Below are positions 1 through 8,154 of a stretch of DNA of 64,000 bases, in pieces. A program made the position numbers and the translations under genes. The DNA is from an uncultured Litoreibacter sp. (GTDB lineage: Bacteria; Pseudomonadota; Alphaproteobacteria; Rhodobacterales; Rhodobacteraceae): positions 62,001 to 126,000 of the forward strand of contig NZ_CANKWO010000004.1 of assembly GCF_947487515.1 (NCBI RefSeq), in the 5' to 3' direction. A model generated the notes under the pieces. The model was given only the letters and a program-made list of their open reading frames with translations, was not told the DNA's origin and did no database searches. How positions within the stretch are numbered: the stretch's first letter is position 1; the number at the start of each line of letters is the position of its first letter.

Positions 1-49
1 GGCGGACACAATTCCCATCTTTGAGGTCGATTGCAGGGTAAAGGATCAT
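1..49 (-). CDS. hisA: HisA N-terminus (partial, runs off window start)
   Basis: Read on the minus strand from an ATG at 49, the window edge encodes MILYPAIDLKDGNCVR, the hallmark N-terminus of phosphoribosylformimino-5-aminoimidazole carboxamide ribotide isomerase, including the first catalytic Asp (AIDLKDG). HisA performs the Amadori isomerisation in histidine synthesis. Only 16 codons are present. It lies downstream of hisB and hisH on the same strand, which is the usual Rhodobacteraceae order; a plus-strand DUF2147 gene and a small lipoprotein gene intervene. Confidence 0.85.
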   Translation of the reverse strand, partial: MILYPAIDLKDGNCVR

Positions 50-167
50 GGCATTGGGCTTTCATGTCAGCAAGATTTGAGCGGTCTATTCCACATTCGC
101 GCCCCGACGTCACGCTTGATTTGCGCGCCAGATTTCGCACCATGTTTGCCAGAACAGGGAGGACACC

Positions 168-554
168 ATGAAATCAGTTAAATTCGCAGCCGCGTTTGTA
201 CTGGCGTTTGCAGGTCAGGCAATGGCCGATCCGGCCGAAGGCGTTTGGAAGACACAGGTCGATGACGGTGCCTATGCACATGTTACCATGGCGAAATGTG
301 GGGCCGCCATTTGCGGGACAATTTCACGGACGTTCAATGCGTCGGGGGAATATAAGTCACCAAATCTTGGCAAGCAGATTGTGCGCTCGATGAAGCCATT
401 GGGCGGTGGCAAATACGAAGGCAAGGTTTGGCGGCCCTCAAATGACAAAATTTATTATGGCAAGATTGATCTTGGCGGAAACAGCTTGAAACTGGCGGGC
501 TGCATTGCTGGTGGCTTGCTGTGCTCCAAGCAAACATGGACCCGCTTGAAGTAG
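168..554 (+). CDS. DUF2147 family secreted protein
   Basis: A 128-residue protein with a clear Sec signal peptide (hydrophobic residues about 5-18, cleavage near AMA-DP). The mature part begins DPAEGVWKT and contains the W-x-T / CGxxICG / Y-x-GK-x-W pattern of DUF2147, a small beta-rich periplasmic family of unknown function. Four cysteines (near CGAAICG and in the C-terminal half) could form disulfides. A good Shine-Dalgarno (AGGGAGGA) precedes the ATG. DUF2147 genes often sit near hisH/hisA in this family; here it is divergent from hisA. Confidence 0.8.
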   Translation: MKSVKFAAAFVLAFAGQAMADPAEGVWKTQVDDGAYAHVTMAKCGAAICGTISRTFNASGEYKSPNLGKQIVRSMKPLGGGKYEGKVWRPSNDKIYYGKIDLGGNSLKLAGCIAGGLLCSKQTWTRLK

Positions 555-688
555 ATAGAATTCACAATCTATTTAGATAAATGTCGAGGTAACCCCTCGG
601 CCTTTTGGTTCCAAAATTCACCCAATCTTATCTCCTGCAGCGGATTGTCAAGCAGAGCCACAAATGGTTCGTTGCTTGGGAGAAACAG

Positions 689-844
689 ATGAAAGCTTTT
701 ATTTTACTTGCCATCACCGGAAGTCTGACATTGGGGTGCTCGGCCATCAAGATGGATGTTCCGCTCACGGAAGTCGAAGGCTGGGTGCAGATGATTTCCA
801 ATTCCGAAGTCAGCGGCGTGCCTGTTCTATCTGTGACCTGGTAG
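689..844 (+). CDS. Small predicted lipoprotein (51 aa)
   Basis: The frame is open from 605, but the ATG at 689 starts a sensible protein: MKAFILLAITGSLTLGC is a lipoprotein signal with lipobox TLGC, and GGGAGAAACAG just upstream may serve as ribosome binding site. The mature part is only about 35 residues (CSAIKMDVPLTEVEGW...). No family is recognised. It ends 3 nt before the convergent hisH stop. Confidence 0.55.
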   Translation: MKAFILLAITGSLTLGCSAIKMDVPLTEVEGWVQMISNSEVSGVPVLSVTW

Positions 845-847
845 CCG

Positions 848-1498
848 TTACGGCGCCCAGCGCAGAAAGTTCGAGATCATGCGCAGGCCTGTGGATTGGC
901 TCTTTTCGGGGTGAAACTGCATCCCGATCATGTTGTCGCGCCCCACAATGGCGGTGATGTCTCCGGCGTAATCCACATGTGCCAAGCGATGGGCAGGGTC
1001 TGCCACGCGGAAGCTGTAGGAATGGACGAAATATGCGTGATCGCCGGTTTTGACACCCTCTAACACAGGGTGGGCCGCGGGCACGTCATCCAAAACCAGA
1101 TCGTTCCACCCCATATGAGGCACTTTCAACGAAGGGTCCGAAGGTGTGATCATCGCAATCTCGCCTCCGATCCAGTCAAACCCTTTTGTATCCTCGTATT
1201 CGCGTCCCAAGCTGGCCATCATTTGCATGCCGACGCAAATCCCCATGAAGGGGCGCGCCTTGGCAATGACAGCGTCTTCAATGGCTTCGAACAAGGCGGC
1301 ACGATCACGGGTTAAGGCGTTGCGACACGCTGGAAAGGCCCCGTCACCAGGCAACACAACCCGATCAGCCCGCGCCACGTCTTCTGGCTTGGAGGAGACG
1401 ATCACCTCCCCGCCGTTAACCTCTGCGGACATGCGTTGAAACGACTTTTCAGCCGAGTGTAGATTACCGCTATCGTAATCGACGAGGACGGTCAGCAT
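848..1498 (-). CDS. hisH: Imidazole glycerol phosphate synthase subunit HisH
   Basis: A class I glutamine amidotransferase of 216 residues, the normal HisH length. It releases ammonia from glutamine for HisF, which closes the imidazole ring and yields IGP and AICAR. The catalytic triad is visible: Cys88 in GICVGMQ, and His196 and Glu198 in GMQFHPEKSQ. The N-terminus VDYDSGNLHS is typical. It lies 49 nt downstream of hisB on the same strand, so the two are probably co-transcribed. Confidence 0.96.
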   Translation of the reverse strand: MLTVLVDYDSGNLHSAEKSFQRMSAEVNGGEVIVSSKPEDVARADRVVLPGDGAFPACRNALTRDRAALFEAIEDAVIAKARPFMGICVGMQMMASLGREYEDTKGFDWIGGEIAMITPSDPSLKVPHMGWNDLVLDDVPAAHPVLEGVKTGDHAYFVHSYSFRVADPAHRLAHVDYAGDITAIVGRDNMIGMQFHPEKSQSTGLRMISNFLRWAP

Positions 1499-1547
1499 AG
1501 TGAGGCTCCGGTTCTAGGGGCAGGGCGTTCGAGGTTGCGATCAGCGC

Positions 1548-2135
1548 TCAAAGCGTGCCTTTGGTCGATGGGATGGCATCGGATTTGCGCGGGTCGGTCT
1601 CAACGGCACTGCGCAGGGCACGGGCCACCGCTTTGAACGCAGCTTCCACAATGTGGTGGCTGTTGAAGCCGTGCAGGCGGTCGATGTGCAACGTAATGCC
1701 GCCGTGGGTTGCCAGAGCTTGGAAAAACTCTTGAACCAGCTCCGTGTCAAATGCCCCGATCTTTTGCGTAGGAATGTCGAGGTTGCAGATCAGATAGGGG
1801 CGCGCCGACAGATCCAACGCGCACCGAACCTGCGCGTCATCCATGGCAAGGTGGCACTCGCCATAGCGGCGGATGCCGCGTTTGTCGCCCAAGGCCTGTG
1901 CCAGAGCTTGGCCCAACGCGATCCCAGTATCCTCGACGGTGTGGTGGTCGTCGATGTGCAAATCACCTTTGGCGCGAATGGTCATGTCAATGAGCGCGTG
2001 ACGGCCCAATTGATCAAGCATGTGGTCAAAGAAGCCCACGCCGGTTTGGTTGTCATAGATGCCGGTGCCGTCGAGATTGATCTCTACGGAAATGTCGGTC
2101 TCAGCCGTACTGCGCGTAATTTTGGCGGTTCGCAT
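1548..2135 (-). CDS. hisB: Imidazoleglycerol-phosphate dehydratase HisB
   Basis: A monofunctional IGPD of 195 residues, lacking the histidinol-phosphatase domain found in enterobacteria. It dehydrates imidazole glycerol phosphate to imidazole acetol phosphate. Both manganese-binding motifs are present: [14 protein letters not shown] in the N-terminal half and [12 protein letters not shown] in the C-terminal half. It is the first gene of the visible minus-strand his operon (hisB-hisH-hisA). Confidence 0.97.
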   Translation of the reverse strand: MRTAKITRSTAETDISVEINLDGTGIYDNQTGVGFFDHMLDQLGRHALIDMTIRAKGDLHIDDHHTVEDTGIALGQALAQALGDKRGIRRYGECHLAMDDAQVRCALDLSARPYLICNLDIPTQKIGAFDTELVQEFFQALATHGGITLHIDRLHGFNSHHIVEAAFKAVARALRSAVETDPRKSDAIPSTKGTL

Positions 2136-2405
2136 GGGGCTCTCCTTTGGGCCGTTCGCTGCGTTATACGCAGGCGGGTTGCTTAGGCCAAGGGGGCGCG
2201 GTTCGGGCGTGGGCAGTTGTCGCGAAAATGCCGGACAGTCTTAACGCCACAATTGAACCACCGCGGCTAGGGGCGGGCTCGGCCAAGCAATGGGGCTCAA
2301 TTCAGACAATTTGAGATAAAGGCGCAAAAACTCCAAAACCGCGCCATATTTCGAACACGCCGACACGGTCTTTGAACGCCAAGAGTTAGGTGGAGACGAG
2401 TAAAG

Positions 2406-4052
2406 ATGGCGGCGTTGAACGCAGATTTATCGGCCAGCGCGGTAGCGATGGCCACAGAAATTTTGGGGGCAGGGTTCACGATCAACTCGGCAACCTATTT
2501 TGGCGATTCGGCCTCTTCGGGTATTTACACCGATGGGGACACGACCAATCCTGATGTTCTTCCTTCTGACACCGGCGTCATCTTTTCGACAGGCAATGTG
2601 TCGACATTTGCCAATGCAACAGGCGCGAACAACAACGGTGTGGGCACGACTACCGACACGGCAGGCATCGACGGCAACGCGGCGTTTAATACGGCGGCGG
2701 GGCAGTCTACCTTTGACGCTTCCTACATTGAAATCTCGTTCACCCCTGAGCCCGGGCAAACCTCGATCAACCTCGAGTTTCGCTTCTATTCGGAGGAATA
2801 CAACGAGTATGTATATTCCAACTTCAACGACATCGCATTGGTCCAGCTTGACGGGGTAACGCAGCCAATTTCTGTCGGGTCGGGAGAGATTTCGGTAAAC
2901 GGCATCAATGACGCGGGCAACGTTAACCCGACAAACGGCAGCGAAGCCAATGACCCCAATCCGGGAAATGGCCAGTTCGATAGCGCAAACCCGAACTTAT
3001 ACATCGACAATGTCAGCGGTGCGTATCAAACGGAAATGGACGGGTTTACGGTGACTTTGTCGCTGGATATCCCTGTCACCCCCGGAGTGACCCAGACCTT
3101 GATGATCGGAATCGCTGATGTAGGGGACACTGCCTACGACAGCTCGATTGTGATTGCATCGAACAATGTGCCCGATACCTCGGATACCGACCCGATTGCG
3201 ACAGATGACACCGGCATCGAAACTTGGGGGGTAAACCCCAAGACCGTAGATATTCTGGCCAATGACACTGACCCGACGGGGCAGGCGCTCACGATTACGC
3301 AGATCAACGGTGTGAACGTTGTCGCGGGGCAAACCGTGAACCTTCCCACGGGCCAAGATGTGACGCTGAATGCCAATGGCACGATTACGCTGGTGAACAC
3401 TGCGGGCAACTTGGGGTCGACTTCATTTAGCTACACGGTCGCCGATACTGACGGGAACACGGACAGTGCCTTCGTCACCTTTGACGCGGCGCCGATTTGC
3501 TTTTGTGACGGGACGCTGATTGATACACCAAGCGGCTTGCGCCGTATTGAGACGTTGCGCGTCGGTGATCTTGTGCTGACGCAGGACGACGGCCCGCAAC
3601 CGATCCGGTGGACGGGCAGCCGAGACATGTTTGCCAGCTCCAAACACGCGCCGATTGAATTCGACATAGGCGCGATTGGAAACGACCGCGTCTTGCGGGT
3701 CTCCCCCCAGCATAGAATTCTTCGCGCAGGCCATCTGCCGCAAATGTATTTTGGTCAAGAAGAGGTGCTGATTGCAGCACGGCATTTGGTCAATGGAAGC
3801 AGCATTCGCCAGTTGGGGATGGGGCGGGTGAGCTATCATCACCTGATGTTCGACAAACACCAGATTGTGGTGGCCGACGGGGTGGCTTGCGAAAGCTATC
3901 AACCCGGGGACTACAGTCTGCCTGGGTTGAACGACGCCGCGCGGGATGAGCTATTTGAGGTGTTTCCGGAATTGCGTTCGAACGTTGGCAGTTTCGGTCG
4001 GGCCGCTCGTATGAGCGTGACAGGCGCAATGTCGCATCTTCTGGCGGCTTGA
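2406..4052 (+). CDS. Hint domain protein with N-terminal choice-of-anchor L-like domain
   Basis: A 548-residue acidic protein rich in Asp/Asn/Thr/Gly, as expected for secreted or surface proteins. Residues about 1-220 resemble a choice-of-anchor L domain (FSTGNV, RFYSEEYNEYV, GxxxMIGIADVGD). Residues about 255-360 form a cadherin/VCBS-like beta domain (ATDD..IETWGVNPKTVDILANDTDP). Residues about 365-520 are a Hint_2 domain that starts CFCDGTLIDTPSGLRRIETLRVGDLVLT, the splicing-type fold common in Rhodobacteraceae surface proteins. No N-terminal signal peptide is seen, so type I export is plausible. The gene is monocistronic, with GGTGGAGACGAG before the ATG and a terminator just after. Function unknown; autoprocessing is possible but unproven. 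Confidence 0.8.
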   Translation: MAALNADLSASAVAMATEILGAGFTINSATYFGDSASSGIYTDGDTTNPDVLPSDTGVIFSTGNVSTFANATGANNNGVGTTTDTAGIDGNAAFNTAAGQSTFDASYIEISFTPEPGQTSINLEFRFYSEEYNEYVYSNFNDIALVQLDGVTQPISVGSGEISVNGINDAGNVNPTNGSEANDPNPGNGQFDSANPNLYIDNVSGAYQTEMDGFTVTLSLDIPVTPGVTQTLMIGIADVGDTAYDSSIVIASNNVPDTSDTDPIATDDTGIETWGVNPKTVDILANDTDPTGQALTITQINGVNVVAGQTVNLPTGQDVTLNANGTITLVNTAGNLGSTSFSYTVADTDGNTDSAFVTFDAAPICFCDGTLIDTPSGLRRIETLRVGDLVLTQDDGPQPIRWTGSRDMFASSKHAPIEFDIGAIGNDRVLRVSPQHRILRAGHLPQMYFGQEEVLIAARHLVNGSSIRQLGMGRVSYHHLMFDKHQIVVADGVACESYQPGDYSLPGLNDAARDELFEVFPELRSNVGSFGRAARMSVTGAMSHLLAA

Positions 4053-4105
4053 CGGAGCAGGGGATCAGGCTCCATGCGCCCCTCAGGGCGTCCATCAAAC
4101 AAAGA

Positions 4106-4140
4106 AAAGCCCCGGCTCGCGCCGAGGCTTTTTCGTTTTG
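4106..4140. terminator. Bidirectional intrinsic terminator
   Basis: A hairpin AAAGCCC-CGGC-TCGC-GCCG-AGGCTTT with T-rich flanks on both strands (TTTTTCGTTTTG on plus; the A-run at 4101-4108 gives a T-run on minus). It can end both the Hint gene and the convergent tRNA-Gly transcript. Confidence 0.75.
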
Positions 4141-4146
4141 ACCAGA

Positions 4147-4221
4147 TGGAGCGGGCGAGGCGATTCGAACGCCCGACCCTAACCTTGGCAAGGTTATGCT
4201 CTACCCCTGAGCTACGCCCGC
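4147..4221 (-). tRNA. tRNA-Gly (anticodon GCC)
   Basis: The minus strand gives a full cloverleaf: acceptor GCGGGCG paired with CGCCCGC, D-arm GCTC..GAGC, anticodon stem AACCT/AGGTT enclosing loop TTGCCAA (anticodon GCC), and T-loop GTTCGAATC. The 3' CCA is encoded in the genome (4149-4147). Length is 75 nt including CCA. The T-stem GGGCG / CGCCT closes with one weak pair. Confidence 0.95.
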
Positions 4222-4297
4222 GCCGTCTGGTGAGCCGTGATTTAGCGGTGGTGCGCGGGGGCCGCAAGAGGGAATTCACGACAAATGCAAAAAACTT

Positions 4298-4609
4298 TCA
4301 CAAGTCGATGCTTCCGTCCGGATTTACCTTAGGTTCCGCGTCGGGCTGCACATTGGGGCTTGGTTTGCGGCGAATAAGGATATCGCCATTCGGGAGCACC
4401 TCGGGGGCCTCGTAAGCATTGAGGTCAGACATTTTGTCCGACAGCTGTTCCATTAAGGGCAACATATCCTCCGCCAGCCCTTCGAATAATTCCCGAAAGT
4501 TCTCCGCAAGCGGCGCAAGCTCCTCAAGCCCGAACGGCGTCGACGTGTCCTGCGCCGATGCGTGGCTGGGGGAGAGCGCCAAAGCGCATAGGATGATCAC
4601 ATGTTTCAT
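4298..4609 (-). CDS. Small secreted Rhodobacterales protein of unknown function
   Basis: A 103-residue protein with a Sec signal peptide (MKHVIILCALALSPSHASA-QD). The mature part is an amphipathic, acidic helix (ELAPLAENFRELFEGLAEDM...) followed by a conserved-looking LPNGDILIRRK segment and a Pro-rich tail. Similar short proteins in Rhodobacterales are sometimes labelled 'AAA+ family ATPase', but there is no Walker A or B motif and it is far too short, so that label should not be carried over. It lies 38 nt downstream of an endonuclease-like gene on the same strand. Confidence 0.7.
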   Translation of the reverse strand: MKHVIILCALALSPSHASAQDTSTPFGLEELAPLAENFRELFEGLAEDMLPLMEQLSDKMSDLNAYEAPEVLPNGDILIRRKPSPNVQPDAEPKVNPDGSIDL

Positions 4610-4647
4610 GCCCAGAATATGGGGGCAAACCGGTCGAATTTCAAACT

Positions 4648-5658
4648 TTACAGATCGATGTCCAATGTGACCGGAAAGTGGTCCGAAGCGGTTAGCAACG
4701 CGTCTCGTACCTCGGGAGAGTTCCAGCAGTCCGGATCATCAAACGGGTGCCAAATGTGCCATTTCGGGGCTTTGGCCTTTAGATCGGGGGACACCATGAT
4801 GTAGTCAAGCAACGCGTTTAGATAGCGGTTTTCGTGGCGCACAAAGAAACGCGACGTAGTTGGGCGGGCCCCAAAGGGCTGCGTCATGACCGCATGGGCG
4901 TGGGGGTCAAACAAGGCCAATGAAGGGTCGTCGGTTTGCCCCAACACAATTTCCACGCCAGAGCGGCCGAATAACTTCTCATAGCCATCCAATCCGGGGC
5001 CGTCGTTGAAATCGCCCATGACGGCAATCGACTCGCCGGCTTTCAGGTGCTCGGTTATGCGGGCGCGCAGCCAGATACATTGCGCCAGCTGCTTGCGGCG
5101 GTTGGCGATCGAGATGCGCATGGCATCCGCCTCGTTGCGCGCGCCATGCGGGGCCTTGGATTTGAGATGCGCACCGATAAGGCGAAGGGTGTTTCCCGCT
5201 TTGGTGGTCAAAGACACCTCCAGGGGGGGCTTGGAGAACACCACATCGTCCTTCTTGGCGTCGATGTCCAAATCCATCTGAAAGGTTTCGTTAAAATGCG
5301 GCGCATCCTCGCTTTGGCGCGGGTCATGGGTCGCGGTTACCACCTTGGGGTCATAGAGAAGGGCGATTTCTTGTTGGGTGTTGTTTGCATAGCCAATCAG
5401 GGCCTTGGAGGCGCGCAGCCCGAAATGTTGCGCGAAGGTTTCCAGTGCGGCACTGCCCGACCGGTTGGGGGAGCTGTCCGGAGCCTCAATCACCATCACC
5501 ACATCCGCGTCTATCGCGCGAAACACCTGCCCCACGGCCTGCGCCTGCATTGCTTTGGTCACATTGTAGCGCGACGACCAGCTGTCATCTTGCAGCAAGG
5601 CATTGTTGGAATCGAAGAGGTAGGTGAACCATTCGACATTATAGGTGGCAATTCTCAT
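4648..5658 (-). CDS. Endonuclease/exonuclease/phosphatase family protein
   Basis: About 336 residues from the ATG at 5658 (MRIATYNVEWF). The frame is open to 5703, but that would overlap the upstream gene; starting at 5658 leaves a 10-nt gap. Metal and catalytic motifs of the EEP (DNase I-like) fold are present in order: YNVEW (Asn/Glu), a GAHLKSKAP segment, GDFNDGPGLDGYEKL (Asp/Asn) and the terminal SDHFPVTLDIDL (catalytic His). No signal peptide. The substrate could be nucleic acid or a phosphodiester and cannot be told from sequence. Probably translated after the J-domain gene as an operon. Confidence 0.85.
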   Translation of the reverse strand: MRIATYNVEWFTYLFDSNNALLQDDSWSSRYNVTKAMQAQAVGQVFRAIDADVVMVIEAPDSSPNRSGSAALETFAQHFGLRASKALIGYANNTQQEIALLYDPKVVTATHDPRQSEDAPHFNETFQMDLDIDAKKDDVVFSKPPLEVSLTTKAGNTLRLIGAHLKSKAPHGARNEADAMRISIANRRKQLAQCIWLRARITEHLKAGESIAVMGDFNDGPGLDGYEKLFGRSGVEIVLGQTDDPSLALFDPHAHAVMTQPFGARPTTSRFFVRHENRYLNALLDYIMVSPDLKAKAPKWHIWHPFDDPDCWNSPEVRDALLTASDHFPVTLDIDL

Positions 5659-5668
5659 AGAGGTGTTT

Positions 5669-6358
5669 TCACTCTGCGGGTTCAAGCGCAGAGTGGATTT
5701 CATCCCACGCGGCGTTTATGCGGATCAGGCGACGCTCGGCCAGTTTGACCGCCTCATGCGGGACCCCGCGGGCTGCCATGATGTCGGGGTGACTTTCCTT
5801 GACCAACTGGCGCCAGCGTTTGCGAATCTCCTCGACATCCATATCGCGGGTGACCTGCAGCACGGTGTAGGGGTCGGGGGTCGCGTCGGGGACAAAACGT
5901 GATCGAAGGCAGCGGAACTCCTGATCGGTGATGTTGAAAATGCGTGCGACATCCGCCAGATAGTTTTCCTCCAGCGGGTGGTAGTTCCCATCGGCCATTG
6001 CGATGTGGAACAGCCCCTCCATCAAGTCATAGAGGGTCGTGTGGTTGTCCTCGAACATATCTGCGATTTTGCGCGCATAATCGTCAAATCCGGCAACGTC
6101 TTGCCGTGCAAGGTTGAACAGCTTGGCCGCTTGTTCTTCTTCTTCTGCGGGGATCGTGAACACTTCGCGAAATGCCGTAACCTCATCGCGGGTCACCCGC
6201 CCGTCGGCCTTGGCCATCTTCGCGCCAAGGGCAATGACGGCAATGGTAAACCCCACGCGCCGCTCCGGAGGGGTGCGCAGATGCTCAAAAACCGCCAAGA
6301 GGCTTTCCCCTGCGGCCAGCGCCGAAAGCGCGTTTGATATGCGTGTCCAAACTGACAT
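5669..6358 (-). CDS. TerB/J-domain protein (DjlA-like co-chaperone)
   Basis: A 229-residue protein with a central TerB-type helical domain (about residues 35-150, with the ADGRVTRDEV and ADGNYHPLEE acidic signatures). A C-terminal J-domain (about 163-225) carries the HPD tripeptide in KESHPDIMAA, which stimulates DnaK ATPase. This layout matches DjlA-like co-chaperones; the N-terminus shows only a weak hydrophobic stretch rather than a clear membrane anchor. It is upstream of the EEP-family gene with a 10-nt gap. Confidence 0.88.
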   Translation of the reverse strand: MSVWTRISNALSALAAGESLLAVFEHLRTPPERRVGFTIAVIALGAKMAKADGRVTRDEVTAFREVFTIPAEEEEQAAKLFNLARQDVAGFDDYARKIADMFEDNHTTLYDLMEGLFHIAMADGNYHPLEENYLADVARIFNITDQEFRCLRSRFVPDATPDPYTVLQVTRDMDVEEIRKRWRQLVKESHPDIMAARGVPHEAVKLAERRLIRINAAWDEIHSALEPAE

Positions 6359-6389
6359 GGGGCTAGGCTAAACCATCCGGTTCAGCTTG

Positions 6390-6881
6390 TCAGACAAATT
6401 TCTGCATCAGCATAAGGTCGATGTAGCGTTCGAACTTATGGCCTGCCCTAGGGATCAAGCCGACCTGCGAGAACCCCAATTTTTTGTGAAATGCGATGGC
6501 CTGCGGGTTTTCCGCCGAAATGCCCGCAATCATCGAATGAACCTGCGCCGCGCGCGCATGGTCTTCCAAGGCGGTCACCAAGGTCCGCCCCAAACCGCGA
6601 CCGCGCAACGTTGATGCAATGTGGACGGTTAGCTCCACCGTTTGTGCGTAGCCGAGGCCCGACCGGAAGGGCCCGTATTTTGCGTAGCCCACCACCGCAC
6701 CGCTGTCTTCGGCCACCAGATAGGGATCGCCGCGCTGGGCATGGTTGGCCACCCCGTCCTTGACGTCACTTGGTGTAACGGGCTGCGGGGAAAATGTGAT
6801 CGTGGTCTCTTGAATGATCGGGTTGAGAACCGCACAAATACCGGTCGCATCTGACGGGCGCGCGGGGCGGATCAGGGTCAC
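6390..6881 (-). CDS. GNAT family N-acetyltransferase (phosphinothricin acetyltransferase-like)
   Basis: A 163-residue GNAT fold: N-terminus IRPARPSDATGICAVLNPII, and the acetyl-CoA pyrophosphate loop motif RGRGLGRTLV followed by ENPQAIAFHKKLGFSQVG. The arrangement resembles the PAT/MnaT subgroup that acetylates phosphinothricin or methionine sulfoximine, but the substrate is unknown. It overlaps the stop of the upstream glyoxalase-like gene by 4 nt, suggesting translational coupling. Confidence 0.87.
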   Translation of the reverse strand: MTLIRPARPSDATGICAVLNPIIQETTITFSPQPVTPSDVKDGVANHAQRGDPYLVAEDSGAVVGYAKYGPFRSGLGYAQTVELTVHIASTLRGRGLGRTLVTALEDHARAAQVHSMIAGISAENPQAIAFHKKLGFSQVGLIPRAGHKFERYIDLMLMQKFV

Positions 6882-7501
6882 GAAAGCCGCTTTGGCCCGA
6901 GCGGGGTGTCGAATGTTGCCGACAGGCTTGGGGTCTCACTTGGCGCAAAGACCATAGTGTCGCGCGGCAACAAAGGCGCGAAGATTTCGGCAATTTCTTC
7001 GGCCTGCGGGTGGTTCAGCACCAATGAGCTCAACCGGATGTTTTGATCCGGCAACTCAGGGGCAGGGTGCTTGCCCCCGTGCCATTGTATCAATGCAGGC
7101 CCCCAACCACCCCAAGGCAAGATGCCATCGTCGGGAACGGCCATCGACCACCTGAAATCTCCGCGTTCCAAGGCAACGGCTTTGCCAAAGCCATCTGGCA
7201 GCGCGGCCAACGCGGCCTCCAGATCGTCGGTGCCAAGGATCCAGTTGGTCAGCCGTGGCGGGCCGGAGAAATTGTCGATGTTGAACCAGCGCGGTCGGTT
7301 TGGCGCGGGCGCATCTGGGTTTATGGAGATGACCTCAAAATACTCCTGCGGCCCCAAAGACAGCAGGTGATTATGTGTGGCCATATGTGGATGCTCGCCG
7401 CGGGTTGCGAGCTTGACCCCCAAGGCGGTTTCCACATGAATGCGGCCCGCGTCCAAGGTTTCGGCAGCGACGGCGAGGTGGTCAAATTTGAGTGTGTTCA
7501 T
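6878..7501 (-). CDS. Glyoxalase-like (VOC superfamily) protein
   Basis: The frame opens at 7519, but the ATG at 7501 gives MNTLKFDHLAVAAETL, the usual N-terminus of the Glyoxalase_3-type VOC proteins. Typical family features are FDHLAV (first metal-ligand strand), the EYFEVISI strand and the C-terminal LSATFDTPLG strand. About 207 residues. Function is unknown; VOC members include dioxygenases, lyases and resistance proteins. It is first in a 4-nt-overlapping pair with the GNAT gene and diverges from the 5-formyl-THF cyclo-ligase gene. Confidence 0.8.
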   Translation of the reverse strand: MNTLKFDHLAVAAETLDAGRIHVETALGVKLATRGEHPHMATHNHLLSLGPQEYFEVISINPDAPAPNRPRWFNIDNFSGPPRLTNWILGTDDLEAALAALPDGFGKAVALERGDFRWSMAVPDDGILPWGGWGPALIQWHGGKHPAPELPDQNIRLSSLVLNHPQAEEIAEIFAPLLPRDTMVFAPSETPSLSATFDTPLGPKRLS

Positions 7502-7545
7502 GCGTCGCACTCTAGGCACTCAGAGGAGGTCTTGCCAAGAGGCTT

Positions 7546-8154
7546 GTGACGGGCAACAACACCGGAATGGATGAATTGACCCAAGCTAAAGCCTCAGCGC
7601 GCAAGGCCGCCTTCGCCCGCCGCAAAGAGGCCAAGTCAACTGACAGGGATGCGGCGGCTGTCGCCCAGCTGTTGCAAGCTGTGCTGCCCTTTCAGGGGCG
7701 TGCAATGGCGGGCTACATGCCGATACGAACCGAAGTTGATCCGGTGCCGGTGATGGCTGCCATGGCGGCTTGGGGGGCGGTATGTGTGCCGGTGATAAAA
7801 GGCGCAGGGCAGCCGTTGGAGTTCCACCGCTGGGAGCCGGGTTGCGAAATGGTGGAAGGTGCCTTCGGGGCATATGTCCCCGCCAAAGCCGAAGTGATCG
7901 TGCCAGAGGTGCTGATCGTCCCTTTGGTGGCCTTTGACCGCCAAGGCGGGCGATTGGGCTACGGCGGCGGCTTTTATGACCGCACGCTTGAGGGCCTGCG
8001 CGCCCGCGGGAAAACCACCGCAATCGGCTACGCCTTTCAAGCCCAAGAGGCCGAAAACCTGCCGTTAGAGCCAACGGACCAGCCGTTAGATATGATGGTC
8101 ACCGACGCGGCTGTGTTGCGTCTGTCTGGGAATGCGCCTAGGTCTCGCGGATGA
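7546..8154 (+). CDS. 5-formyltetrahydrofolate cyclo-ligase
   Basis: A 202-residue protein with the family signature LGYGGGFYDRTL (substrate and Mg-ATP binding) and the VPLVAFDRQGGRLGYGGG strand-loop. It converts 5-formyl-THF plus ATP to 5,10-methenyl-THF. A GTG start at 7546 is possible; the ATG at 7567 (MDELTQAKASARK) also fits the family and may be the true start, since neither has an ideal Shine-Dalgarno. The stop overlaps the next ATG by 4 nt (ATGA), so it is coupled to the phosphoesterase gene. Confidence 0.9.
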   Translation: MTGNNTGMDELTQAKASARKAAFARRKEAKSTDRDAAAVAQLLQAVLPFQGRAMAGYMPIRTEVDPVPVMAAMAAWGAVCVPVIKGAGQPLEFHRWEPGCEMVEGAFGAYVPAKAEVIVPEVLIVPLVAFDRQGGRLGYGGGFYDRTLEGLRARGKTTAIGYAFQAQEAENLPLEPTDQPLDMMVTDAAVLRLSGNAPRSRG

